Below are positions 9,582-22,710 of a DNA stretch of 64,000 nt, in pieces. The stretch is taken from assembly GCF_000346465.2 (NCBI RefSeq), contig NC_034012.1, forward strand, positions 1,389,134 to 1,453,133, read 5' to 3'. Both the position numbers and the translations under genes were made by a program. This DNA is from Prunus persica. Lineage: Eukaryota; Streptophyta; Magnoliopsida; Rosales; Rosaceae. Below the pieces are notes generated by a model that was not told the DNA's origin, did not search any database, and worked only from the letters and a program-made list of their open reading frames with translations. Position 1 is the stretch's first letter, and every line of letters starts with the position of its first letter.

Positions 9582-12500
9582 ATGTCGAAGAAGAAAGTGA
9601 GTGGGAATACTATGACCCTTAAGGACTTTCATGGCGGTTCTATTCCCTCTGATCTCCCTCTCCCTTCTGCTCCTGGTGTGTAAGTCCCGTTTACCCCTTT
9701 TCTTGTTCTTTCTTCCATCCTATCGTTCTTATTTTTCTGAATATTTTTTTTGCTCTAGAAAACGATGAAAAGAAAAACCCTATTGATTTTGATTCATCTG
9801 TAATTCTCTGCTTTTAGATCTAGCCTTTTTATTTGATTTGTTTACGGTTATCCCAAAGAAATGGATCCAAAAACCCTAGTTAATTTTCAAGCCAATTTTG
9901 GAATTTTCTTTTTCGCAGAGTTGTTAGGCCTACGGATCGTTCGACTTACGACCGACCCACCTCTTGGGGAAACCCTATGGGGCGGCCCGATCACCGGTCT
10001 CGGCCCCATACGTCTCCGGCCACGAGGCATTTCGATGATAAGACTCCGTTTCTCACTCACTCCGTGCACATTGGCCGGAACTTTGATGAGGATGAGCGCA
10101 AGCCCCTTGATGGTGTCTCCACACCACGCCGGACCATCAGCGATGATAGCATTCGGGTTCTGCCTACCCATGCCGAGCCCAAACCGGTGTTTGTGTCTTC
10201 AGGGGGCTTATCTGGCGCGCAGGGGTGGGCTCCAGCACCACAATCCCCCAGGGGGGCGGTGAGTTCTTACTCGGAAAGGGTTAGCGAGGCAGCCCATGCA
10301 GGGGTTAATTCTCAGACTTTAAGTGCGAATAGTGGGCGCGGCGTTAGTGGGGCTCATCCAAATGCTTGGGCAATGAGGAAGGAGATGGCGGGTGTTACTG
10401 AGCCGGTGCAATCTGCTTGGTCTGGACAAAGTGCTGTTCAAAAGCTTGCTAATGCCAGTGCCCTGGATAAGGTGTCTTCGGGTAGATGGCAGTCAAAGCC
10501 TTCAGTCCCATACCAGACAAATATTGATGTTGTTATATCTCCCGAAACAGAGAGTGGCTTACATTCCAAGGGTTATGGTAATGATACTTACAAGAGGACG
10601 GATGTGATGGTTGAGAGAGAACGTCATGATGTGACATTGGCCAGGCATGTTGAAAGGGGTCTACAAGTTGATGATGGCATTCAGGGTGTCATGAAGGAGC
10701 TACCTGATTATAGGAGTTCTGGGGCCCTGATTAATTCAGAGGTACAGGCGGGGAACGCAACTGCTTATAGCAACAGGGTTCAACCAGCTCAGGCTGATGG
10801 AAAATTTGGTCAGGCTGAATTGCAGGCTTCAGCTTCTCCAGAACCTATAGAGCGACCTAAGTTGAAGTTGCTTCCAAGAACAAAGCCAGTGGATGGTTTG
10901 GAAGCTCCAGTTGTCGATCATACACAGGTATTGACAAGGTTATCAAAGTGTGTGTTATAGGGAGTTTTGTCTCTCAAATCTAAGGGTACCTTGCACTGAA
11001 TGCACTAAATTCTCATTGTTTGGTTGAATATAGGAGTACCAAAGGGTGATTGAGTCTCATGTCGAAATTGTCAATGAAGTGTATGGAAATATGAATTCTT
11101 CAAAACCTGGTTCAGCAGGCTCTGATAGTGGGAAGCAGGCGGTGGAGCGTCCAAAATTGAATCTTAAGCCCCGGTCTCAGCCTCTTGAACAATTGGAAGG
11201 AAATGCCAAAAGAGACAGGTCTGAATATGTTTTTGATTTCCACCCATGCTTTTGATTGTGGTTTCCTTTTTTAATCTCTGCTGTTTTTTGAACAAAAACA
11301 AATAAATTAATTAAGAGGATGAATTGGCGTAAAGCTGAGTGAAACATGAGATATCTTTTCCCAAGCTGAACATTTATCGGCTCGGGGAAATAGAGGGGAT
11401 ATTGATCTTTTTTTTGGGGGAGGTGGGGAAGGCGGGCAGGGGAACGTTTAATATGGTGTATCACACTGTATGGCTTTTATTCCTTTAAATCTTTTTTGAG
11501 TCTCGTGATGGACTTGCAATATATAAGCTGTGAAATAGTGCATTAATGAGTTTCGTTGTTAAATAATTCATGTTCTCCTCTCCCTCCCTCGCCCTTTACC
11601 AAATTTATTTAATGTAATCTTTAATAGTCATTGGTGTGATTTGAGGCTGAATGATTGTTGTTTACAGATCTCCGGTCCATTGAATCAATCCCATGGGTTA
11701 TGCATTTGTGTGCAATTTCCAGAGATAAGATTAATAATAGTTTTACGGTGTTGTGTGTGTGTATTGTTATAAACGGAAAATCATGAATTGTTACCTCCAG
11801 TTTTGTACCACATGATTATCAAATGAAGTTAATCCTTTTCTGATATATATTTTATTTCCTGACTTCCACATGAAACTATGCGCTGCTATGATTGTTCTCA
11901 GACTTTAGCAATTTTTTCTTGTTTTGCTTACATGAATATTTGGACCTAAGATCTATCCCTCACCCCACCTCATCTCGTACCACTCAAGCTATATGCGTTA
12001 CATTGAATTTGTAGCATGGGAGAGCACAATTCTCCCGTTCTGAAATCTTGGTAGCCTTTGGAAAAGAATCTGTTCTTGATTGTTGTAAATATTGGACCTC
12101 TACATTGGTACTCGCAATTAACATCTGATCATATCTATGCCTGATGCAGGATTTCATTGTTTGGTGGTGCTCGCCCACGAGAACTGGTGAGTTTTTAATC
12201 TAAGTTTGACATTTCAGTTACTTTTAGTCATTGAGACTTAATTTATCTTGTTTATATTGTCGTTTCCCAGTCTCTTAAAAATTGTGGATTTTCTTTCATA
12301 TCCCTATTGTTACCTTATTCTTTTTTACTACTGGTGGTGCTTCATGTCCGCTTCCTGAAACCTTTTCTGTTTGTATACTCAGGTTCTAAAGGAGCGAGGG
12401 GTTGACGATGTTGTGATTACCAACGTCGACATGGTTCAGCATTCTGACAAGTATAGTCTTATTTTCCATCTCAAAGCTTTCCTATTTTATAAAGTTTTTT

Positions 12501-13041
12501 TTTTTTAGGTTATGTTTGAATGGAAATTTGGGTTTTTTGCTTACAACAAATCATTGTTGTTGTTTGAAGGGTTGAACATCAAGTTCCCAAGCCTGATAGA
12601 GTTCCTGTGCATGCAAATCCTACTCGCCACAATGAGAAACCTGAGAATCATCCTTTTGATCAGAGGACTGGAAAGAAATTTGATAGGAGGGATAATCGGG
12701 TAGATGTTGAGAGAGTTGATGTGCAGAAGAGGAACTGGCGTAATGATGGTAAGAGGAACAATAGAGAGCCTGAGAGACAGCAACAACAGTCAGAGAGGCC
12801 ACCATCACCAGAGACCTGGCGGAAGCCTGAACAGCCAAAACTATCTTCTCCTGGTGCTGTTGGTGTGCACCATGGGAAAGCGGCTTCAGCTCTTGAGCTT
12901 GCCCAAGCATTTTCCAGATCAGTCTCAGATCCAAAATTAGCTGATCGATTTTCTGGTCAAAGGGGCATTCCTGGGCGTGCTCAAATGCCTTTTTCACGGC
13001 TGATGGGCCCGACCCCAAGGCCTCAGATAAATGGTTACTAA
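9582..13041 (+). CDS. eIF4B-like translation initiation factor-related protein
   Basis: Six exons: 9582-9679, 9919-10927, 11034-11218, 12150-12186, 12383-12450, 12570-13041; all GT-AG and in phase, giving 622 residues. The start MSKKKVSGNTMTLKDFHGG and early GNPMGRPDHRSRP resemble a plant family annotated as eukaryotic translation initiation factor-related. Two copies of an ERPKLxLxPR motif (ERPKLKLLPR and ERPKLNLKPR) precede SLFGGARPRELVLKERG, which recalls the FGxAxPRE repeat of plant eIF4B. The rest is low complexity, rich in Ser, Pro, Arg and Gln, and probably disordered. No RRM is visible, so an RNA or eIF-binding scaffold role is inferred. The 37-nt exon 4 codes for the repeat core. Family assignment is from recalled motifs. 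Confidence 0.85.
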
Positions 13042-14523
13042 ATGTCTGAGTGTTTCTTGCCGCGGTTTGGGCACCACTTGGTGCTATAGAGATTCATCAT
13101 TTCAAGTAGCTGGATCCAAGAAGGCTGACAAAGCGCATTCACTTGTGAGTGCCTGCCTCCACCAGATTTTTCCAGTTTCTTCAGGATAATTACTGCCATA
13201 CAAAATTGATTGCAATCTTCTAGCCCGAGTGGTGTCTACCCCCTACGACCCTCATCTTATTGTGTTCTATTCCTTTTATTTTTCATGGGTCCCCTGGAAC
13301 CATTGAAAACTGTATTTTCCTCACCTTTAAGTGGAAGAAGTGTTATGTTGCCAGTGTAGCAAGAATTTAATATAGATTCTTGATTTAAGGAGTGTTCTTT
13401 TATTATATTCTTCCCTCCCTTTTCCCTTAAAGGTGCGGAGAAGTGGTTTTTTATATTTTATATTTTATATTTATAGCTATTTCTATTTGATAGATTTCAG
13501 AAAATAACTTTGTAGAACATTTCTTTTTCTTGATTGTAATTTTGATTGTGGTTTCAAACTTTCAACGCAGCGTAAGGATCAGAAAAAGTTGTATTTTCTT
13601 AATGTTTGTTTACAAAAATGATATATTTATGCTAGAAGAAATGTTTCCAACGTTTTTCCATAATCCATTGAAATAAATACACACACACGGAGGTAGGTAT
13701 ACAGAACAAAATATTAAGAAAATCTTTTGCAAAGTGGCTATGAAAAAGGACAATATGGTGGGCTTTTTTACCTCATGGTATAACAAATTTGTGGGTTTAG
13801 CCTTGCAAGATGTGCTTTAATTTCCAGGGAAGAGGTAATTCCAGTGTGAGTTAAAATTGTAATTATATCTAAAGCTCATCATCTGTTGCAGACCTGTTTC
13901 AGGATCAAACAATCATTCAGAACATCTTATTTGACCTAGGTTGCATCCCAATCCACCTTTCTGAATTCTTTTGGTGGGATCCAGCATCCACTAAAAGGAG
14001 ACTCCCATAGTCAAGCACTGAGAAAACTGGTGGCAGCTTAACTCCTTGCCTGCTAGAGAAAAATAAAACATGGAGACGGGGAGAGAGAATGAGGAAATTT
14101 GCTGCATGAGTAACGGAGAATAAAATATTCATTCAGATTTTGGGTTTATAATAAACTTTTACTGTTTCACTTACTTATGGTGTGCTACCCTAACAACAGG
14201 TTCATAAAATATTCATTTTCTTGGAAGGTTTTTGGTCTGCCTCTTATTCCTTCCATTGTCTCTTCACCAGGAACAGACATTTGCCTCTCTCTCTCTCTCT
14301 CTCTCTCTCTCTATGCTTATTCATGTCATGTACTGAGAAACACCAGTTTCAAAGCCAGCACTTTCAACTTTTTCTTATTCTCTCCTTGGTATCATTGTTC
14401 AACTCTTTTTTCTCCTTTTTGGGTCAATCTTAAAAAGTTCCATCTTTTCCAGACTCGAACTTTTGAGGTTGCCTGTATGTTATGCTTTGACTCGAGATTT
14501 TCATTTTTCTTGTGTTTCTGACA
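13042..14523. other. Intergenic: 3' UTR of eIF4B-like gene and leader of NPH3 gene
   Basis: No gene seen. The region contains the downstream UTR, AT-rich spacer, and a CT microsatellite at 14285-14312 that sits 212 bases before the next ATG. Confidence 0.6.
14285..14312. repeat. (CT)n microsatellite upstream of NPH3-like gene
   Basis: 28 bases of CT repeats on the coding strand, probably in the 5' UTR or core promoter of the gene that begins at 14524. Confidence 0.9.
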
Positions 14524-16893
14524 ATGCAAGTTTGCTGTGATCTTCAAGTCGATGTCAATGGTGAAGAGGTTTTCATGGTGGACAAGGTAATTAATAAATG
14601 GTGCTCTGATTATTTACTCTGGTAATAATTCATATCTGTTAAGGGTTTTGACTGTTTTCCCACTGAAGAAACTTGAGCTTTAATATGTTCCTTTTTTCCT
14701 TTTCTCTGCAACATGATGTTCTTAAATTTTCTCCACCTATTTATTGTTTTGTCTGCTTCAGTATTCATATGGGTCATGCATTCAGGCTTGTGCTACCTTC
14801 TTTCTATTGATCTTTATCCACTCCATCTACCAAGGCGGTCATGCAGGCCTCATGATTTTGTATATATTTCCCAAAACTGATATGTCTAATAATCCTTTCC
14901 TTCATTGAATTGTAGAGTAAATAGGACCACCGCACAATTTAATGTCAACAGTGACCTCTTGCAAAATGTTCCTCTATATTCCCTCACTTCGTTACTTACT
15001 TACTGGGATATCTGACAAGGTTTCTCAATCAAATTAATTAATGCTTTTTGTTGGTTCTGTAGCAATTCACAAAGTTTTCTTATCTTGTTCATTAATGACA
15101 ACATGTTACCATGCATGCCTTTCTTGTTTTCCACCTAAATATTTGTCTAGAACCAGTCATCAGAATTCTACTTCTCAAGCTTGCAATTACTTGATATTTT
15201 TTAGAAAAACTTTCTATGAACTCATGTATATTTGCAGAAAACGTTGGCGTCTTTCTCCGGTAGATTTAGCAAATTATTTGGTAAACTGAAGGGTACATCG
15301 AGGAGCCTAAAAGTGATATTCCATGACTTTCCTGGAGGTGCAGAGGGTTTTGAGCTCATGACAAGGTTTTGTTACAATAATGGCACAACTGAGATAACCC
15401 CTTCCAACATAGTCTTACTATACTGCATCGCGCATTTCATGGAGATGGATGGTGATGGCTCTGGAAGACTCAACATACTATCCCAAACAGAGAAATCTCT
15501 TGAAGGGATCAGCTTTTGGACATGGCCTAACCTTGTAGTAGCTCTAAAGCAATGCCAAGATTTACTTCCTGCCTCAAATTGTTCATCAATATTGGAGAAA
15601 GTCCTGGACTGCCTCATAGCCAAGCTTTTTTGCCCATTTGTTAGAAGCACATATGCGTCTTCATCAGAACATTTGAGTTTCCAGTTTTCAAGTGCAAGGA
15701 GCAGTCATAGTATGAAAACCAATTGCTCTCAAACAACATGGTGGGTCGAAGACCTTATGTTCTTGAGTATCAATTTAATTGAGAAGGTGATAAGAAGGAT
15801 GATGTTCCAGGAGCTTTATCATTCTACAATTTTCAAGTTTCTATTCCATTATCATCAATCAAAGTCTATGGGTGCCACCACACCAGGTGAGAAGCGCAAA
15901 ATTACAGAGGTTGTTATTAGTCTGCTTTATTTGCTTGATAGAAGCTCCCTTTCTTGCAAACGCTTATTCAAGATATACCAACTGGCTTTGAGCCTGAAAA
16001 TAAGCAAACTATACAAAAACAAGTTAGAGAATATGATAGGCTCACAGCTAGATCAAGCAACGATTGATTATGTACTTGTTCCATCTCCACGCGGGAAGAA
16101 GTACGTATATGATGTGAGTTTGGTTTTAAGATTTGTGAAATCATTTCTCTTTGAAAAGGGATGCCATTTATCTCAGGGCCGCTTAAAAAAGGTCTCCAAG
16201 TTGATGGATTCATACCTTGCAGAAGTGGCACCAGATACCTATTTGAATCCTTCAAAGTTTGCAGCATTGGCGATGTCACTGCCAGATTCTGCACGAGAAT
16301 CTCATGACAGACTTTACCAAGCAATTGGTGTATATTTTAAGGTATGCTACTTTGGTTTTAACATGGCAAAGAATAAAGTATGATCTGTGTTTTTTAAAAT
16401 TTTATATCAGTAATGCTAGTACTGACTAAGTGCTCTACAGCGTCACGCTGATTTATTCGAAGAAGAGAAGATGAGCATCTGTTGTGCACTGAACTATGAT
16501 AAACTATCAGCACATTCTTTGAAACATCTCACTCAAAATATAAAGTTTCCTCCAAGAAGAGCAGTTGAAGCTTTTACTACAGAGCAATCCAAACTGAGAA
16601 GTTTACTCCACAAAGCCTACAATCTCAAGACTTTAGACTCTCTGCTTATTCACACACAGAATGAAATTAAGCATGAGAAACAGGACACTGAGCATATCAT
16701 CCCTATCTATACTAAGAAGCTTGATCTCCCAACAGAGGCAGAGAAGCTAAGAGCAGATTTGCAAACCATGCATTGGAAGACATTGGAATTGGGAAACACT
16801 TGTGGGACAATGGAGATGCAGATGGCAGCTATAACGAAATCAAGATTGTCCTTTAGGGGTAGTATTCAATACTTGCCTAAACTCTTTCCATAA
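14524..16893 (+). CDS. BTB/POZ-NPH3 domain protein (At3g22104-like)
   Basis: NPH3/RPT2-like proteins act as adaptors of CUL3 ubiquitin ligases, often in phototropin and auxin-transport signalling at the plasma membrane. Three exons: 14524-14586, 15238-16341, 16441-16893, giving 539 residues. Exon 1 is only 21 codons (starting MQVCCDLQVDVNGEE) and joins in phase to KTLASFSGRFSKLFG, the opening of a plant NPH3-type BTB domain. The NPH3 domain runs from WWVEDLMFLSINL (about residue 182) to the conserved RHADLFEEEK block and PPRRAVEAFTTEQSKLR (about residue 400-430). The order BTB, NPH3, short C-tail and the length match At3g22104 as I recall it. The target is unknown. Intron 1 is 651 bases. Confidence 0.9.
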
Positions 16894-18202
16894 TTCAAAG
16901 TTGGAAACTTGCCATGTATAGATTTACTATCTGGCAGAAAGTTTTTTTTTTTTTAATTCAAAGAAAATTAATGTAAATTCTTCTTCTTCTCTCAGTGATG
17001 AACTCTACTTTATATTTTCTGACATACTAAACAAGGCTGTCAAAATTTGATCCATAACATAAGTTCAAAGTTTAAACAATGAACCCATCAAACATCCCAA
17101 GATTCAAACTGTAATGGAAGTTTGAACATATCCAGACAAATGGGCATCTGTGTCATGGCCAACATCGAGAAGTAGTTTGGATGTTTCTAAAGAATATTTG
17201 AAGTGGTTTTCGAGTCTCCTCGCAGATTCACAGAGAACAGCCGACTGAGACAGCGAGCAATGCGGCAAAGGGCACGCACATTGCGGGGCTCATTAATAAA
17301 CCAACATCAATACACCATTTGAAATGTTATTGTGCAGACAGGACAGCTAGTTGAGGTTTGAAGAAACCAAAGCATTTTGTATCAACTCTACCTATTTGTT
17401 CCTGGAAAAGCCACAACTAGTTTACTGGGTAACTTTGGTTCAATGATTAATAATGTTCTACCCAGTCAACTGTGTGTGTGGATGGTAAAAATGAAAATGA
17501 AATGATGGGGGTGTGTGAGGCCATAAATGCTGGCATTGCAGCCAAGAAAGAGATTGATGTCGTTTTACTGCATGAACTCCAAGGAGACCAACATTTTTGA
17601 AATGACCACTAACTTAACATAGCGAGAAACAAAAACATTTTTGATTATCGTGTTACTATTCTAGTCTTCCCACTAGTTGGAAGCAGTGAGCATTAATTGT
17701 CCTTTGAAATCTTTATTTTAATTTTTAAACTCTCTCTTCAAAAAAACATTTGAAATCACTCAGTTTTACTTCCATTGGAATACCACAACTCATGCTTGAC
17801 ATAATGACATGAGCCACTCACAACATGTTGGGCTTTGGTTTCTCAGAATTACAGGACAGCCCAAATGAAGGATCAAACAAAATCTACCATGGGCATCAAA
17901 CTGTCAAACGACTGTGTTTTGATGCGTCTTCTAACCCAAACCCAAAATGATTTATTCGTCATCGTCATCAATCACATAGATAAAAGTCACAACTTCCTTT
18001 CCCATTCCGGCTTTCGTTTCTTTCTTCTGGATACATCAAACCCATCGAATTATGAATTTTTTGAAGTACGAAAGCATAAGATCCGAAGGGGAAAAATAAA
18101 GCTGCAAATAAGAGAAATTCGTTTTATTCTTTATTTATTTAAATAAAGCTTTTGGCGTAGATTTGATTTGATTTGATTGATTGGGTGGAGCAAAGTAAAA
18201 AG
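16894..18202. other. Intergenic between NPH3-like and FYVE genes
   Basis: No coding sequence recognised. 3' UTR of the upstream gene and leader of the FYVE gene; AT-rich with short homopolymer runs. Confidence 0.6.
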
Positions 18203-21200
18203 ATGTTGGAGAAGATCGGGTTGCCGGCAAAGCCATCACTGAGAGGGAATACTTGGGTGGTCGACGCCTCACACTGTCAGGGATGTACTTCTCAGTTCAC
18301 CTTCATCAATCGCAAGGTTCATTTTTTTTTTCTCCTTCCCTCCATCTCCGATCCAATGACCCATCTATGAGTTCTTGACAAGTTCTTTTGTTTCTTCATT
18401 ACCTATGCCTCAAAATTTCTACTTTTTAAATTTTATATGTGAACTCAACCGTAATTCCGATACTACGATTCGTGGGTTTCCATTTTGAACGTTGTGGAAA
18501 GCATATAGATTGTTTATTCTGTACAGGCCCATGATTCTTTAGTTTAAGAATTTATTGGGGATTGATAGTTTGTGTTGTGCAAAGAAATGGGTTCTAATTA
18601 TATAAAGGACTTGTTATCCAACTTAAGCTTATTTGAAGGTTATTCTAGGATTGAATGTGATATTTTCTCTAGTCTCTGGGTCTTTTTATGATTCTTGATT
18701 TATGCAATGTGGAATTTCAGCATCATTGCCGGAGGTGTGGGGGATTGTTTTGCAACAGCTGCACCCAGCAAAGAATGTTTTTACGTGGGCAAGGTGATTC
18801 GCCTGTGCGTATTTGCGAGCCTTGTAAAAAGCTAGAAGAAGCAGCACGCATTGAGAGACATGGGCACAAGACTAGAGCTGGGAGAGGTACCATCTCGATT
18901 TCTTCTAAGGTTGTTAGTTCATTTGTTGTTGTATTGAACATTTGTCTGTTCTGTAAGAAGTTGTGCTAGTTTTGTGCCACATGTTTTTTTTGCTGAATTA
19001 TGGTATAGATAGATTTTTTTGCACTTGCATCATTTTAATGGCAGACAGAAAAAGATTGAATTACTCTACCCTTTGATGGTACCTTCTGTATCAAACCTCT
19101 AACTTTCTGTGCAGGCAGTTTGAAGTTGACATCAAAGCCTGAGGATGAAGTTCTGAACCAAATTCTCGGTAATGATAGGAAGGAATCAGGACAAGAGTCT
19201 AACAGTAATGTGGTTGCTAGTATGCAGAGGGCCAGTAGCAGTGCATCGTGTTCAAATAGTCAAGAAGATTCCAGCCACAATGGGGTGGGAGAAATACATA
19301 GAAGTCTTTCTGTTGATGAGCCCAATCATTTACAGAGTGGTGATGGATCTGCTTCTCCTGAGGAGTTGCGTCAGCAAGCTTTGGATGAGAAGAAGAAGTA
19401 TAAAATTCTGAAAGGAGAAGGGAAGTCTGCAGAAGCATTAAGAGCGTTTAAGAGAGGGAAGGAGCTTGAGAGGCAGGCTGACGCATTGGAAATACATTTG
19501 AGGAAAGAGCGTAAAAAGGTTTTACTCTCTGGCAATGTGGCTGAGAGCCAAACTAAAGATGGGCCTTCAGAATCTGGAAGAAGAAATAAGGTCACTCCTC
19601 CAGTGGGTAAATCAAAAGATGACCTTTCCAATGAGCTTAAAGAATTAGGATGGTCCGATATGGATCTTCGTGACGAAGAGAAAAAGCAAGCAAGTCTGAG
19701 TTTGGAGGGCGAACTTTCTTCTCTTCTTGGAGAAATCTCACAAAAGACCAATCAAAATAAGGGTAATAGTGCCATTGACAAGACCCAGGTTGTTGCACTT
19801 AAAAAGAAGGCTCTCATGCTGAAGCGTGAGGGGAAACTTGCAGAAGCCAAGGAGGAACTAAAGAGAGCAAAAGTTTTAGAGAAGGAACTCGAAGAACAGG
19901 AATTCTTGGCCGAGGCTGAAGATTCTGATGATGAGCTATCTGCATTAATTCGCAGTATGGATGATGACAAACAACAAGAATTTTCAATTCAATATGAGCA
20001 GGAGAATGACCTTCATTTTGATAATCTTATTAGTGCTGCTGATGATCATATTTTGGATAGTAATTTTGAAGTGACAGACGAGGATATGGAAGACCCGGAA
20101 ATAACTGCTGCTTTACAATCTTTAGGATGGTCTCAAGATTCTAAGAATCCTGAAACCCCTGCTACCCATATAGCTGCTGTTGACAGGGAAGCACTATTAA
20201 GTGAAATTCAATCCTTAAAACGAGAGGCTCTAAATCAGAAGCGGGCAGGTAATGTTACAGAGGCAATGGCACAGCTAAAGAAGGCAAAACTACTTGAAAG
20301 GGACCTCGAAAGCCTTGACTCTCCAGAGGGCAATGTTGCAAATGATCGCACAACAATTCATAACCAAACTGCTGATAAATCATCAAAGTCATTTATGGTG
20401 GGTGATGGAAATGTCAATACAATAGACGTGAACTCCAAACCTGCAGGGAAGAGTAAATTAATGATTCAGAAAGAGCTTCTGGGCTTGAAAAAGAAAGCCC
20501 TGGCTTTGAGAAGGGAAGGACGATTAGATGAGGCTGAAGAAGAACTGAAGAAAGGCAGTATTCTTGAGCGTCAGCTTGAAGATATTGAAAATGGTTCTAT
20601 GCTAAAGGCAATGCCTGGGACTGATGGCAGTAAGGTCCCAGATTTGTCACATGAGCATCCCAATCTGCCAGTTGCAGACGAGGAAGGAGACAATGTAACA
20701 GATCAAGATATGCATGATCCAACATATCTTTCTATCTTAAAGAATTTGGGTTGGGATGAAGATGATAATGAAGTTGCAAACTCATCATCCCGGCCTTCTA
20801 AGCAAATTGATAATCTTTCCACCAAGGTTGGTGAATCCTCTGTAACTCGAGCCCCGGCTAATGTACTGGCTGGAGGATCAAGGAGAAGTAAAGCTGAAAT
20901 TCAGAGGGAACTCTTAGGCGTCAAAAGGAAAGCTCTTTCTCTGAGGCGCCAGGGAGAGACTGAGGAGGCAGAAGAACTGCTGAAAAAGGCAAAAGCATTA
21001 GAGGACCAGATGGTGGAGATGGAAGCACCCAAGAAAGAAGTTCAATCAGACTTTGGTAGGCACAAGGAAAATATCACTGAACCTACTCTTAATAGTGCTG
21101 AAGAGGAAGGTGATGGAGGTAATGTAACAGAGATTAATATGCAGAACCCAGCATTTCTCTCAGAGGGAACCTCTTCTTCCAAAGTTGCTGTTTCTGCACC

Positions 21201-22710
21201 AAGAAGTAAGGGTGAAATCCAAAGGGAACTTTTGGATTTAAAAAGAAAGGCTCTTGCCTTTAGACGTAAGGGAGAAACCGAAGAAGCTGAGGAAGTACTG
21301 AGAATGGCTAAGGTGCTAGAGATTCGAATTGAAGAATTGGATGCCCCAAAGGATGTGCGTCTGCATGATGATCCAAAGGAAGAGAATCTCGAGAGTTTCG
21401 GATTACTAATTAACACTGAAAAGGAGGGGAATTTGAAGAATGATATGGAAGTGAGAAGGTCCACCCAGACAGCAGTGGGTCCAATTGACGAAGTAGTTAA
21501 GTTGTCAGTGGGTTCGGGAAGTGTAAGAAGTCATGCAGCTAATCCTCCTATAAGGAATCCTAATGTTTCCGTTCTCCCAACCTCACAGTTTGCTAAAGAA
21601 AACCAACCATTGCCAGTGGAATTGGGTGCTTCAGGGAAAACACATTCTCCAGACAACCAGAGAATTGCCGGAGGCTTTAGTCAGATGTCCCCACCTGTCC
21701 AATCTGGGAACTTCGTTGATTTGTTGACAGGGGATGACTGGAGAAGTTCACAAAGACCCGTGGAAAAACAAGATGATAGCCTTAAATTTGACTCTGTTGG
21801 TTCCTTTGCTGCGAGCCCTCCCATCCAGTTGGGAGCCCTGGCATTTTCAAATGAAGATCTGGCTAGCCAAGATAATGCTAAAATTCATAAAGCGGAAGAT
21901 ACAGTTCTGATCAATAAGAAGAGAGATGCTGATGAAGCAAATTCAGTTCAGGAACCTGCTTCCCAGAGCAACCAAAGTGCCATTCGGCAAGAAATCCTGG
22001 CTTTTAAGAGGAAGGCATTAGCTTTAAAGAGAGAAGGAAAACTGACAGAAGCTCGAGAGGAACTTCGGCAGGCAAAATTGTTGGAGAAGCATCTTGAGGA
22101 TGATAGTCCTCAGTCCAAAACTACTTCAAGTGATGTTGTTTTGGTTTCAAGTGATAGTCCTCAGTCCAAAACTACTACCATTGCTGGCCAAAAGGATCAT
22201 GGTTCACCATCCTTGGACCCAAAACCATTGTCCAGTCGTGATCGCTTCAAGTTGCAACAGGAGTCTCTTGGTCACAAACGTCAGGCTATGAAGCTGCGGA
22301 GGGAGGGTCGGATGGAAGAAGCGGAAGCTGAGTTTGAATTGGCCAAGGCACTGGAAAATCAGTTGGAGTTGCCTGCTCAGGATTCCACAACTGTTGACAA
22401 AGTAGAGCCACTTGATGATGTCTCTGTTGAGGGTCTTCTTGATCCTCAACTACTGTCTGCCTTGAAAGCAATTGGAATTGATGATACTAGCATTTTATCT
22501 CAAGGCCCTGGAAGACCAGAGCCTTCCAAAGTTAATGCTGGTAAGAGCAATAACCCAACCCAAGATAGAAGTCAGCTGGAAGAACAGATCAAGGCAGAGA
22601 AGGTAAAGGCGGTAAATTTGAAACGTGCAGGAAAACAAGCTGAGGCCTTGGATGCTCTTCGGAAGGCCAAGTTGCTCGAAAAGAAGCTGAATTCCTCGCC
22701 TTCGAAGTGA
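18203..22710 (+). CDS. FYVE zinc-finger protein with nine helical repeats (At1g61690-like)
   Basis: FYVE fingers bind phosphatidylinositol 3-phosphate on endosomes. Exons 18203-18316, 18721-18886 and 19115-22710 give 1291 residues. FYVE signatures: WVVD (18-21), RKHHCRRCG (37-45), CNSC (49-52) and RIC (68-70); eight cysteines fit two zinc sites. Intron 1 falls exactly between RK and HHCRRCG. From about residue 176 to the C-terminus lie nine repeats of a 33-37 residue helix pair, consensus LxxKRKALxLRREGxxEEAEEELKKAKxLExxLE. Several are preceded by an acidic DP...LxxLGW motif (ELGWSDMD, SLGWSQD, NLGWDEDD; degraded to AIGIDD in the last). The helix pair resembles TPR/DM14-type hairpins. Partners are unknown; a scaffold on PI3P membranes is inferred. 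The ATG at 18203 is the first in frame after the leader. Confidence 0.9.

Noticed and set aside
19371..19751. Ser-rich minus-strand frames across the FYVE gene
   Set aside because: Antisense shadows of the Lys/Glu-rich helical repeats (CTT/TTC against AAG/GAA).
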